From assembly GCA_963735065.1 (NCBI GenBank), contig CAVTJL010000007.1:264552-328551 (forward strand): a DNA stretch of 64,000 bases. The letters run 5' to 3'. Origin of the DNA: CAVTJL01 sp963735065. GTDB taxonomy: Bacteria > Pseudomonadota > Alphaproteobacteria > Geminicoccales > Geminicoccaceae. A model generated the notes under the pieces. That model was not told where the DNA came from, did not search any database, and worked only from the letters and a program-made list of their open reading frames with translations. The position numbers and the translations under genes are program-made. Positions 27,159 to 37,914 of the stretch are shown one piece after another (the stretch's first letter is position 1; each line of letters opens with the position of its first letter).

Positions 27159-27262
27159 GGATTGCCTCCTCTGATCGCGCTTGTTGGCCCGATGCTCTCA
27201 CGCCGCGGCCGGAAGGGCAAATAGCCTCGCGTGCTTGTGTGATAACCGCGGCGCATGACAAG
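27159..27262 (-). promoter_or_regulatory. Duplicated promoter/leader region, copy B
   Basis: This is the counterpart of 25625-25714. It contains the identical 16-base element GGAAGGGCAAATAGCC at 27211-27226, 53 bases before the ATG, and the same AGGAGGCAA ribosome-binding region. Conservation between the two copies marks the functional part of the leader. Confidence 0.5.
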
Positions 27263-27300
27263 GATGCGGCACGGCAGCGGCCCTCGTCGCCGAACCGCCG

Positions 27301-27507
27301 CTATGCCTGCCAGAACCACTTGGCACACTCGCGCCGGCGCTCTTTCTCCGAGCGGCCGATGTCGACGAGAAGGTGGTCGTCCAGCAGGCGAAGCGCGCGC
27401 CTCGTGCGGGCCCGCCGCCACCAGAGCCGCAGCAGGGCGGTGAGGCCGTGCGCGGCGATAGCGCCTCGCTCGACGGAAGCGAGGGATGCGTGTCGGGTGC
27501 TCATCAT
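27301..27507 (-). CDS. DUF1127 domain-containing small protein
   Basis: A 68-residue basic protein with the DUF1127 (YjiS-like) pattern in its second half: WWRRARTRRALRLLDDHLLVDIGRSEKERRRECAKWFW. Such small Arg-rich proteins are frequent in alphaproteobacteria, and some bind RNA and influence phosphate or carbon metabolism. Two tandem ATGs (27507, 27504) follow AGGGTGG. The first has the better spacing. It is divergent from the ArsR-type regulator at 27611. Confidence 0.8.
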   Translation of the reverse strand: MMSTRHASLASVERGAIAAHGLTALLRLWWRRARTRRALRLLDDHLLVDIGRSEKERRRECAKWFWQA

Positions 27508-27610
27508 GGCGCCACCCTGCCCCGCCGCCGGACCGGACGTTACGGCGATGGCCGAAGCATCGAGCCTTGCGCCGATGTAGGATGGCCCGCCTGTGAAGGA
27601 GGTCGATCCG

Positions 27611-28321
27611 ATGGCCAGCACCGCCCTCTTCGCCGAGGTCGCGGCACTCTCCGGCGATCCCGCGCGCGCCGCCATGCTGCATGCGCTGATGGACGGCCGT
27701 GCGCTGACCGCGACCGAGCTCGCCCGCACGGCCGGCGTCACGCCACAGACCGCGAGCGGCCATCTGGGCCGGCTGGCGGAGGCGGGCCTGCTGCAGGTCG
27801 CAAGGCAGGGCCGCCACCGCTACTACCGGCTGGCCTCACCCTCCGTGGCGCGCATGATGGAGAGCATCATGCAGGTCGCAGCCGAGCTGGCCCCGCCCCG
27901 GGCAAGGCTCACCGTCGGGCCCAAGGACGCGGCACTGAAAAAAGCCCGCACCTGTTACGATCATCTTGCGGGCCGGCTCGGCGTGGGCCTTGCCGACGGC
28001 CTGCTCGAGCGCGGGCATATCGAGCTCACCGGCGACGCGGGCATCCTCACCGGGTCGGGCATGACGTTCCTGGCCGAGCTCGGAATCGACACCGGCCCTC
28101 TCGTGACGGGACGCAAGGGCCGGTCAGGGCGCGTCCTGTGCCGCCCCTGTCTCGACTGGAGCGAGCGCCGGCCGCATCTCGCCGGCGCCGTCGGTGCTGC
28201 GCTCTGCGCGCTCTCGATGAAGCGCGGCTGGACGCGCCGGCTCGATGGCACGCGCGCGGTGCAGATCACGCCCGAGGGCGAGCGCATCTTCCGCGAGCGG
28301 CTGGGGCTGCGGATGGCGTAG
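27611..28321 (+). CDS. ArsR/SmtB-type winged-helix transcriptional regulator
   Basis: A 236-residue regulator, longer than typical ArsR proteins. The HTH core covers about residues 10-80 (LSGDPARAAMLHALMDGRALTATELARTAGVTPQTASGHLGRLAEAGLL, then QGRHRYYRLASPSVARMMESI). The C-terminal half (RTCYDHLAGRLGVGLADGLLERGHI and CRPCLDWSERRPHLAGAVGAALC) has two Cys (CRPC) and a conserved layout seen in ArsR-type proteins that repress efflux or metabolite genes. AAGGAGG stands before ATG 27611. An in-frame GTG at 27593 overlaps that site. The target is unknown. It is divergent from DUF1127 and upstream of the glycosyltransferase. Confidence 0.9.
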   Translation: MASTALFAEVAALSGDPARAAMLHALMDGRALTATELARTAGVTPQTASGHLGRLAEAGLLQVARQGRHRYYRLASPSVARMMESIMQVAAELAPPRARLTVGPKDAALKKARTCYDHLAGRLGVGLADGLLERGHIELTGDAGILTGSGMTFLAELGIDTGPLVTGRKGRSGRVLCRPCLDWSERRPHLAGAVGAALCALSMKRGWTRRLDGTRAVQITPEGERIFRERLGLRMA

Positions 28322-28413
28322 AGCCCCGCCGCCTCAGCCCGCCCGGGCTCCTACCGGGAACCTCCTCGGCCGGCATCCTTTTAGCACCGTCCCTGCCAGC
28401 CGCTGGATACTCC

Positions 28414-29643
28414 ATGAAGCTGATCCCGGGCATCGACGCTGCAAGTGATGGCGCCGCCTGCCAGGGGTCGGGAGCGGCAGCGACACCGTTACGCGCGGTG
28501 GTGGCGGTCCCGGTGCGGGACGAGGGGCTGCGCGTCGGGGCCTGTGTCGGGGCCCTTGCGGAACAGCGGGACGAGTGGGGCCGCCGGCTCGATCCGCGCA
28601 GCTTCGAGGCCGTCCTTCTTTTCAACAACTGTTCCGACGACAGCCTCGCCGTGGCCTGCCGGGCTGCGGCGGGGACGGGGCTCAGGCTGCGCTGCCTCGA
28701 GGCGACGCTGCCTGCGCAGGTGGCGCATGTCGGCTGGGCCCGGCGACTGGCGATGGAGGCGGCAGCGCTGCGGCTGCGCCGCGCCGGCGCGCCGGATGGC
28801 GTCGTCCTGACGACGGATGCGGATTCCGAGGTTGCGCCGGACTGGGTCTTCCGGAACCTCCGGGCCATCGATGCAGGGGCCGACCTCGTGGCCGGCGCTC
28901 TCCTGCCCGAGCCCTCGGAGTTCGCGCGGCTCGCGGAGGGCGTGCGGCATCGGCACGGCCGGCTCACCCACTATCGCCGGCTGCTCGACCGGCTGGCGCA
29001 CCTGATCGACCCCGACCCGGCCGACCCCTGGCCCAGGCACAGCGACGAGCCGGGGGCGAGCCTGGCGATCCGCCTGCCGATCTACGAGCGCATCGGCGGC
29101 CTGCCGCCCGAGCCCTGGAATGAGGATCTTTCTCTCGTGCAGGCGGTGCGGCGCATCGACGGGCGCATCCGGCATGCGCCCGACGTCGTTGTAAAGACGT
29201 CCTGCCGGCTCGAAGGGCGGGCGGCCAGGGGCATGGCCGCCACCTTGAGCCGCTGGCAGGAGGATGCGCCGCCGGACGTGGAGGACGGCATTCCGGCGGT
29301 GCCCGCGGTCGTCCGGGGACTGCGCCTGCGGGCGCTGGTGCGGCGGTCTCATGCGGCCCGGGCGGGGGTGCGGGTCGGGCCGACCGACAGGCTGGGCCGG
29401 GCGCTCGGCCTCGCCCCCGACGAGGTGCGCCACCTGCTGCGCGGCCCCTGCCTCGGGCTGGCCCTGGAGCGGGTCCTCGGCAGGCCCGGCGGCCGCGAGC
29501 CCGGCACCGTGCCCCTGGGCCGGCTCGAGGCCGAGATCAGGGCGGCAGAATGCTGGCTCGGTCTCGATCGGGGGGCGGGCCGCGGCGACGCAGCAGCTCG
29601 AGCCGATAGTGCTCCTGCCGCTCTTGCCGGAGAGGCCGCATGA
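28414..29643 (+). CDS. Glycosyltransferase family 2 (GT-A fold)
   Basis: A 409-residue soluble glycosyltransferase. The nucleotide-sugar fold begins LRAVVAVPVRDEGLRVGACVGAL (residues 26-48), with LLFNNCSDDSLAVA, the DxD-like metal site TTDADSEVAPDWVFRNL, and the acceptor region SLAIRLPIYERIGGLPPEPWNEDLSLVQAV. There are no membrane helices, so it differs from NodC/BcsA-type synthases. The long C-terminal part is Arg-rich. Its last 107 bases overlap the convergent methyltransferase gene. It is the fourth member of a group with methyltransferase, PIG-L and acyl-CoA dehydrogenase genes. Donor and acceptor are unknown. Confidence 0.88.
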   Translation: MKLIPGIDAASDGAACQGSGAAATPLRAVVAVPVRDEGLRVGACVGALAEQRDEWGRRLDPRSFEAVLLFNNCSDDSLAVACRAAAGTGLRLRCLEATLPAQVAHVGWARRLAMEAAALRLRRAGAPDGVVLTTDADSEVAPDWVFRNLRAIDAGADLVAGALLPEPSEFARLAEGVRHRHGRLTHYRRLLDRLAHLIDPDPADPWPRHSDEPGASLAIRLPIYERIGGLPPEPWNEDLSLVQAVRRIDGRIRHAPDVVVKTSCRLEGRAARGMAATLSRWQEDAPPDVEDGIPAVPAVVRGLRLRALVRRSHAARAGVRVGPTDRLGRALGLAPDEVRHLLRGPCLGLALERVLGRPGGREPGTVPLGRLEAEIRAAECWLGLDRGAGRGDAAARADSAPAALAGEAA

Positions 29644-30163
29644 AGCCCCGCGCGGCATCGACGAAGATCTCGACCGCCCGGTCGGCAGAGAGCGGATAGT
29701 CGGTGGGGCCCGTCCAATGGACGAGCACGACGTCGCCACCCTCGAGAAGCGCCAGCTCGAGGAAGGCCACGGTGCGGCGTATGTCGGGCGGGCTCAGATA
29801 GTAGAGGACCTCGGAAAGGACCACGAGGTCGAACGACCCCGCCGGCAGCTCGTCCGGGACCCGCATCTGCGCCAGCGTGAGCGCGGGAGCGCCGGCGCAG
29901 CGGTGCCGCGCCTGGGCCAGGGCCCTCTCCGCCACGTCGACCGCCAAAAGCTCGTCGCAGCGTTGGGCGAGCTGGGCCGTGAGCACGCCGATGGAGCAGC
30001 CGACCTCGAAGCCCCGGCGATAGCGGGGGCGCGGCAAGGCGGCCAATGTCCTGTCGTATTTCTCCCGCTCGTAGGGGCTCGAGGCGAAGCGCCAGGGGTC
30101 GGGATCGCGGGCGTAGAGGCCGTCGAAATAGGCCGGCGGCAGCGAGGCCTTCTCGGCGCTCAT
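29537..30163 (-). CDS. NodS-like SAM-dependent methyltransferase
   Basis: A 208-residue class I methyltransferase of the NodS type. It begins with the group-specific YFDGLYARDPDPWRFASSPYEREKYDRTLAALP, then motif I FEVGCSIGVLTAQLAQRC, LAVDVAERAL, and FDLVVLSEVLYYLSPPDIRRTV. NodS itself N-methylates deacetylated chitooligosaccharides. That activity here is inferred from the PIG-L deacetylase immediately upstream, whose stop codon overlaps this ATG (ATGA at 30160-30163). It ends inside the 3' part of the convergent glycosyltransferase gene. Confidence 0.9.
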   Translation of the reverse strand: MSAEKASLPPAYFDGLYARDPDPWRFASSPYEREKYDRTLAALPRPRYRRGFEVGCSIGVLTAQLAQRCDELLAVDVAERALAQARHRCAGAPALTLAQMRVPDELPAGSFDLVVLSEVLYYLSPPDIRRTVAFLELALLEGGDVVLVHWTGPTDYPLSADRAVEIFVDAARGFMRPLRQERQEHYRLELLRRRGPPPDRDRASILPP

Positions 30164-30915
30164 GCGGGCATGTCGAGATAGATCTCGAACGGGCGCTCGA
30201 AGCGCGCCAGCGTCTGCGGATCGAGGCGAAAGCCCTCCGGGTCGTCGTCGATGAGGCCCGAGACCTGCGAGCGGTGGGCCTGGATGGCCGCCTTCTTGCG
30301 CTCGAGGAAAGGCCCGATATCGAGCCGGAAGCCTTGCGGCGGGCCCAGAGCTATCGGCGTCGCGGGCGGCAGGCCCCAGCCCCAGATGGGATATTCGAGC
30401 AGCCGCACGCCCTGCCCCAGCTCACGCTGGGCGGCCCGGGCCATCCCGTAGGTAGCCTGGTGGTCGGTGTGGGGATCGAGGCGCCAGCTTGCGAGAATGG
30501 TGCTGACGGCGTGCCGGCGGGCAAGCCCGACGATCGTATCGACCGCCCCGGCGAAGCCCGGCTCGCCCGGATGAGGCACGGCGCGATCGGGAAGGCCCAG
30601 AAGCGTCAGCGCCCCCGCGTCGAGCCCGAGGCAGGCAAGGGCTTGGCCGGCCTCGACGGCGCGGAGCTCGGCCAGCCGCTGCGGCGGGAAACGCTTCGAG
30701 CCGGGGTGCGAGCCGCTGCCGTCGCTAACGACGATGACCAGGCCCCTCGTCGCCTGGGCGGCCAGGAGGCCGCCACAGCCCAGGCTCTCGTCGTCAGGGT
30801 GGGGCGCCAGAACCAGGACCATGCCGAGGTCGATCTCCGCGATGCCGCGAAGCGGCAGGGCGTCAGCCTGCTCGAAGAACACCGCGGCGCCGACCTCGCC
30901 AGAGCCGGCGCTCAC
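30160..30915 (-). CDS. PIG-L family deacetylase
   Basis: A 251-residue zinc-dependent N-deacetylase of the LmbE/MshB/PIG-L superfamily. The metal motif is APHPDDESLGCGG (H39, D42), completed by DPHTDHQATYGMAR. Other members remove N-acetyl groups from GlcNAc-type substrates such as GlcNAc-inositol. The start is GTG 30915, overlapping the acyl-CoA dehydrogenase stop (GTGA). No upstream ATG in frame is plausible. It is translationally coupled to both neighbours, which implies a common pathway with the NodS-like methyltransferase and the glycosyltransferase. Confidence 0.9.
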   Translation of the reverse strand: MSAGSGEVGAAVFFEQADALPLRGIAEIDLGMVLVLAPHPDDESLGCGGLLAAQATRGLVIVVSDGSGSHPGSKRFPPQRLAELRAVEAGQALACLGLDAGALTLLGLPDRAVPHPGEPGFAGAVDTIVGLARRHAVSTILASWRLDPHTDHQATYGMARAAQRELGQGVRLLEYPIWGWGLPPATPIALGPPQGFRLDIGPFLERKKAAIQAHRSQVSGLIDDDPEGFRLDPQTLARFERPFEIYLDMPA

Positions 30916-32090
30916 CGCCAGAGCTCCCCCACGACGCCCTCGTTCTGGAAGACATGGGCGGCCGCCGCCTCGAGCGCCTGGTCGGGCGCAGGCTGGCGGA
31001 GATAAAAGGCAAGGTCGCGCGCGAGGCGCTCGACCGGGTGCGGCTCGAGGAAGCCGGCGGCACCGACACCCCGATGGGCGAGCTCGAGGACGTCGAGAGC
31101 CGCGCGCTCGACCGCGAGGCGCGCGAGATTGACGTAGGCGACGATGCTTTCGGCGTCGGCCGTGCCGTCCTCGGCGATGCGGGCGGCCTCGCGCACCCAG
31201 AGCCGGGCCGTCTCGGCGGCGCCCGCCATCCGGCCCATGCGATGGCGCTGATGCGGGTCCTTGTCGCGGCCGGCCTTGAGGAGATGGGCACGCGCGGCCT
31301 CGGCCAGCGCCTCGAGCCCGCCGAGCTGCACCGCGGCAAAGCGCCAGGCTCCGGCCGAGAAATCGGGCTGGGCATGGTAGGCGCCGGGCGGGCCGATGAG
31401 GTCCGCCTCCGTGACCGGGGTGCCGCCCAGATCGATCCTGCCGCTCATCGAGGCCCGCATGCCCTGGGCCCGCCAGGCCTCGAGGTCGACCCGGACCTGG
31501 GCCTCGTCGAGGTTGAGGAGAACGAGGCGCAGCCGGCCGTCGGGGTCGGTGGCCGTGACGAGCGGGCACGCCACATGGTCGACGCCGGACGCGAAGGTCT
31601 TGGCACCCTGCAGCCTCAGGCCGTCTGCCGTCCCCTCCAGCGTCAGGCCGGGCGGCCGCTCGGTGTTCCAGATCCCCGATAGCTTCCCGGCATTGAGCTG
31701 ATCGGCGAAGCGCTCGCGTTGCGATCGGCTGCCGTGGCGATCGACGAGGCGAGCGGCGTTGACATGGCCCTCATAGAGGCGGCCGACGGACAGGTTGCCC
31801 CGGCCGAGAAGGCGCAGCACCTCGAGAAGTGCCTGGGCACCGTCCCGCTCGGTGCCGAGGCCGAGACCACCCTGGAGGGCCGGCAGGGGCGCCGCGAGCA
31901 GGTCGATCTCGGCCAAGGCCGCCATATCGGCTGCCGGGAAAGCGGGCTCCCGATCAAGCGCAGGCGCGCGCTCGACCATCTCGCCGACCAGGAGCTGGAC
32001 GGCGGCCACCATCTCCCGCCGGCGGCGGTCGACATCGCCGTCACCGCGGCGCAATCGGCCGACCGCGTTGGCCACCGTTCGTGACGCCAT
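30912..32090 (-). CDS. Acyl-CoA dehydrogenase family protein
   Basis: A 392-residue flavoprotein of the acyl-CoA dehydrogenase fold. The N-terminal helical domain includes LPALQGGLGLGTERDGAQALLEVLRLLGRGNLSVGRLYEGH. The beta-domain contains GIWNTERPPGLTLEGTADGLRLQGAKTFASGVDH, and the C-terminal four-helix domain contains AYVNLARLAVERAALDVLELAHRGVGAAGF. A catalytic Glu is not obvious, so it could be an acyl-ACP dehydrogenase, N-oxygenase or desaturase-like member. Tandem ATGs (32093, 32090) follow AGGGG. It is first in the minus-strand operon with PIG-L and NodS-like genes. Confidence 0.88.
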   Translation of the reverse strand: MASRTVANAVGRLRRGDGDVDRRRREMVAAVQLLVGEMVERAPALDREPAFPAADMAALAEIDLLAAPLPALQGGLGLGTERDGAQALLEVLRLLGRGNLSVGRLYEGHVNAARLVDRHGSRSQRERFADQLNAGKLSGIWNTERPPGLTLEGTADGLRLQGAKTFASGVDHVACPLVTATDPDGRLRLVLLNLDEAQVRVDLEAWRAQGMRASMSGRIDLGGTPVTEADLIGPPGAYHAQPDFSAGAWRFAAVQLGGLEALAEAARAHLLKAGRDKDPHQRHRMGRMAGAAETARLWVREAARIAEDGTADAESIVAYVNLARLAVERAALDVLELAHRGVGAAGFLEPHPVERLARDLAFYLRQPAPDQALEAAAAHVFQNEGVVGELWR

Positions 32091-32214
32091 CATCTTCCCC
32101 TGGGCTTGGGGCAGCCCCGGCACTCGAACGCCCGCGCGCAGGCTGCGTTCCGTGCGAAGGCCAGATGCACGGCTCGGGCTCTTGGACGCGCCTCCGCCGA
32201 CCCGTCCCGAGGAA

Positions 32215-32231
32215 GCCTCGGTGTCCGAGGC
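32215..32231 (-). terminator. Terminator hairpin of sulfatase copy 2
   Basis: GCCTCGG (32215-32221) and CCGAGGC (32225-32231) form a perfect 7-bp stem with a 3-base loop, 16 bases past the sulfatase stop at 32248. On the minus strand it is followed by TTCCTC. Confidence 0.55.
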
Positions 32232-32247
32232 CGCTGGCTGCCTTACG

Positions 32248-33774
32248 CTACTCGGGCGGCGCGAGATCGAGCCGGCGATAGGCCTCGGGTGGCGCCTCGT
32301 GACGTGCCATCTCCAGGCGCATCAGCGCAGCCATGCGCTCGGTGATGGCCGGGTCCTCGATCGGTGTCGTCTGGCCGGGATCGCTGTCGAGGTCATAGAG
32401 CGCCGTCACCGGGTCGAGCAGCGGGTAGCGGCGCACCATGTTGGCGCGGGCCCCGGCCACCACCGGCACACGCAGCACCGGCACGCCCTTGGTGAAGCCC
32501 ATGGGCGGCGCCAGCGTGGCGCCCGCCAGCTCGCTGGGCTCGAAATAGCTGCGCATGTGCATCGGCATCAGCGTGTAGTGGAACAGCGGCTCGCCATTGT
32601 CGGGCGAAGGATAGCGAAAATAGCTGTAGCGGCCGTCCGTCACGTTCACCGATCCGCCGAACTGGCCGTAGATGCAGGCGTCGCGCACCCGCCCGTCCTC
32701 ATGCAGCACCGGCACCAGCGAGGCGCCGCGCACCTCGGACGGGACGGCAACGCCGAAGGCATCGAGCACCGTCGGCATCAGGTCGGTCGTCTGCGTCAGC
32801 GCGTAGCGCCGCTGGCCCGCCGCTCCGGCAGCGTCCGGGTGGTGGATGAAAAGCGGGATGTGCGCCACCTCGTTGAAGAAGGGCGGGCGGTTCTTGCCCC
32901 AGTACTCGTGCTCGCCCAGCAGCAGACCGTGGTCGGTCGAGACGATGAGCGCCGTGTCGCGCCACAGATCATTGGCGTCGAAATAATCGAGCAGACGACC
33001 GAGGTAATGGTCGCACATGCGCACCAGCGCAAGATAGTTGGCGCGCAGCTCCGCTGCCTCGAGGCCGTCGAGCGACGGCCGCCCATAGCGCGGCCAGTCG
33101 AGCACCGGGCCCTGATAGCCGGTCTCCAGCCCCTCCCGAAACCGGCCGGCAGCAAAAAAGGGCTCGTGCGGATCGAAGCATTCGAGCTGCAGGAACCAGC
33201 TTTTTGATCGTTTGTTGTGCTCGAGGAACTCGACCGCGTGCTCGAAGCAGCGCGCGATCGGGAACTTCTCCTCGGTGTCGATGAAGTCGCGATTGACGAC
33301 GTAGGCGACGTTCGAATCCGGGTCGGTGCGGCCGTCGAAGTCGAAGCTGTGGTACTCGCGGCCGTAGCGCTCGAGGTCGGGCTCGGCGATGCCCTTCCAT
33401 TTGTCCTTCTCCTGGCCTCGCACGAATTCCCAGGAGCTGAAGCGGCCATGAAAGCCCGTGCCGCCATCCTCAAAGTAATGATAATGGTCGGTGATCAGGT
33501 GGCTGTAGATCCCGGCCTCGCGCAGGAGCTCGGGCAGATTGTTGTCGAAGGGCTCGAGCGGCCCCCACGCGCGATGCAGGAAGTTGAGACGGCCGGTCTG
33601 CATGTCGCGGCGCGCCGGCATGCAGGGCATGCTGCCCACATAGTGGCGCTCGAATGTCGCGCAGCGCTCCGCCAGCCGATCGAAGTTGGGCGTGGCGACC
33701 TCGCGGCCGCCATAGGCGCCCAGCACGTGGCGGTTCAACGAATTGAACAGCAGATAGACCATTCTCATCTTCAT
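32248..33774 (-). CDS. Sulfatase-like hydrolase, copy 2
   Basis: A 508-residue paralogue of the sulfatase at 23498-25030, with the same blocks throughout: LLFNSLNRH, HYVGSMPCMPARRDMQTGRL, LECFDPHEPFFAAGRF, STDHGLLLGEHEYWGKN and HIPLFIHHP. The C-x-P-x-R formylglycine motif is intact and the first metal ligand again reads Asn. ATG 33774 is chosen. ATG 33768 would match the first copy's start exactly, and GTG 33783 is less likely. It probably belongs to a minus-strand operon with the amidase and molybdoenzyme genes upstream (56-bp gap). No signal peptide, so cytoplasmic. Confidence 0.92.
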   Translation of the reverse strand: MKMRMVYLLFNSLNRHVLGAYGGREVATPNFDRLAERCATFERHYVGSMPCMPARRDMQTGRLNFLHRAWGPLEPFDNNLPELLREAGIYSHLITDHYHYFEDGGTGFHGRFSSWEFVRGQEKDKWKGIAEPDLERYGREYHSFDFDGRTDPDSNVAYVVNRDFIDTEEKFPIARCFEHAVEFLEHNKRSKSWFLQLECFDPHEPFFAAGRFREGLETGYQGPVLDWPRYGRPSLDGLEAAELRANYLALVRMCDHYLGRLLDYFDANDLWRDTALIVSTDHGLLLGEHEYWGKNRPPFFNEVAHIPLFIHHPDAAGAAGQRRYALTQTTDLMPTVLDAFGVAVPSEVRGASLVPVLHEDGRVRDACIYGQFGGSVNVTDGRYSYFRYPSPDNGEPLFHYTLMPMHMRSYFEPSELAGATLAPPMGFTKGVPVLRVPVVAGARANMVRRYPLLDPVTALYDLDSDPGQTTPIEDPAITERMAALMRLEMARHEAPPEAYRRLDLAPPE

Positions 33775-33829
33775 GTCCGCCACCCTGTTATTTTGTCGTC
33801 TTCACGATCTCCCGCACGGGCCCGGGGGC

Positions 33830-35280
33830 TCAGCCGCCCTGATCGAGGCCGGGCCAGCGGTCCTGCCAGGGCTGGGCCGCCTCCAGCGCCGCGGCGATGC
33901 GGATCAGCCGCGGCTCCTCGAGCCAGGGACAGACGATCTGGAAGCCGATCGGCAGGCCCGCCTCGTCGAAGCCGCAGGGCAGGCTCGCCGCCGGCAGGCC
34001 CGCGAGGTTCATGGGCCAGGAGAAAGGCGACCAGCCCAGATGGCGATCGACCTCCCGCCCGTCGATCTTGTCCACCCCCAGCGTGCCGGCGGCGAAGGCC
34101 GTGACCGGCACGGTCGGTGTCACGAGCGCGTCGACCCGGCCGAACAGGGCCACGAAGCGGCCGCGGAGGATGGCCCGGCGATGGGTGGCCGCCATGTAGT
34201 CGACGCCGGAGAAATGGCGCCCCGCCTTGACTACCGCCCGGAACTCGGGCTCGGAGCGCGCGAGGTGGGACTCGCAGCGGGCCTGAACGGCGGTCGCCTG
34301 CTCGGTATAGCCGATGGGTCTGAGCGTGCGCTCCAGCACGTCGGCGTCGAGGCCCGGATGGTCCTCGACGATGGTGGCGCCGAGCTGGGCCAGATGCCCC
34401 ACCATGGCCTCGAACGCCGCACGCACCCGGGGCTCCACGGGAGCGAAGCCCAGATCGGGCGAGACGGCGATGCGCAGGCCCTCGAGCCGGCCGGCCGCGA
34501 CCTCGAAGCGGCGCGCCGGCTGCGGCAGGCTCACGGCATCCCGCGCGTCGTAGCCCGCCATCACCTCGAGCATCAGCGCCGCGTCGGCGACGGTGCGGGC
34601 GATGGGCCCGGTATGGGCGAGCGAGCCCCAGGAGGGCGGGAAGAAACCCGGCGCCCGCGGCACGAGCCCGAAGGTGGGCTTGATGCCGAAGACGCCGCAG
34701 AAGGAAGAGGGCACGCGGATCGAGCCCACCGCATCGGTGCCAACGGCGAGCGGCCCGGCACCTGCCGCCACCGCCGCCGCAGCGCCGCCGCTCGATCCGC
34801 CGGAGGTGCGATCGAGCCGCCAGGGGTTGCGCACGATCCCGGTCAGCGGCGAGTTGGCCGTGAGCTTGTAGCCCGACTCGCAGGTCGTGGTCTTGCAGGT
34901 GAGAACGGCGCCCGCATCCTTGAGCCGGGTGACGATGGCCCCGTCCTGCTCCGGCACGAAGTCCTTCAGCATCGGAGCGCCGGCCATGGCCGGCACGCCC
35001 GCCACATAGACGAGGTCCTTGACGGTGACGGGCACGCCCGCGAGAGCACCCCTGGCCTCGCCCTGCCGCCAGGCCTCGGTCGCCCGCGCCGCCTCGGCCC
35101 TGGCACTCTCGAACATCGGCGTCACGATGACGTTGCAGGCGGCATGAACCGTCTCGAGGGCGGCGATCACCTCCTCGAGCGCGTCGCTCGGCGTGAACCG
35201 TCCTTCCTTGAAGCCCTCGAGAAGCGCTTTGGCACTGGCGCGGGCAAGCTGGCCCTTCTCGGCCCTCTTCTCGGTCGCGC

Positions 35281-35284
<4 letters not shown>
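33830..35284 (-). CDS. Amidase (amidase signature family)
   Basis: A 484-residue amide hydrolase with the Ser-cisSer-Lys triad: Lys in GVPVTVKDLVYVAG, the signature RTSGGSSGGAAAAVAAGAGPLAVGTDAVGSIRVPSSFCGVFG, and FDEAGLPIGFQIVCPWLEE near the end. The start is ATG 35284, overlapping the upstream molybdoenzyme stop (ATGA), so a longer in-frame start at 35464 is rejected. Members cleave aryl and alkyl amides or act as GatA. No GatB/GatC genes adjoin, and the context argues for a catabolic amidase. Confidence 0.93.
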
Positions 35285-37662
<2,378 letters not shown>

Positions 37663-37914
37663 GCCAGGATCCCTCCCCTTGCAATCTGGCGAGCCTAGGA
37701 AGCCGCCAGCCACGCCGCAAACACGAAAGTAGGGCGGCTGCCTCAATCGTCCCCATCCCAGATGCATGGCTGCTCCCCCTCACCAGCCGACGACCGGGGA
37801 ACGCCTGGACGTGGAAAGCACGGGAGGCGGCCGAGATCCCGCCGGCCGCGACGACGATCAGTCGCACGACGACGAGCCCCGGATGGGCGCGCGGACCACA
37901 GCCACCGAAGGGGT

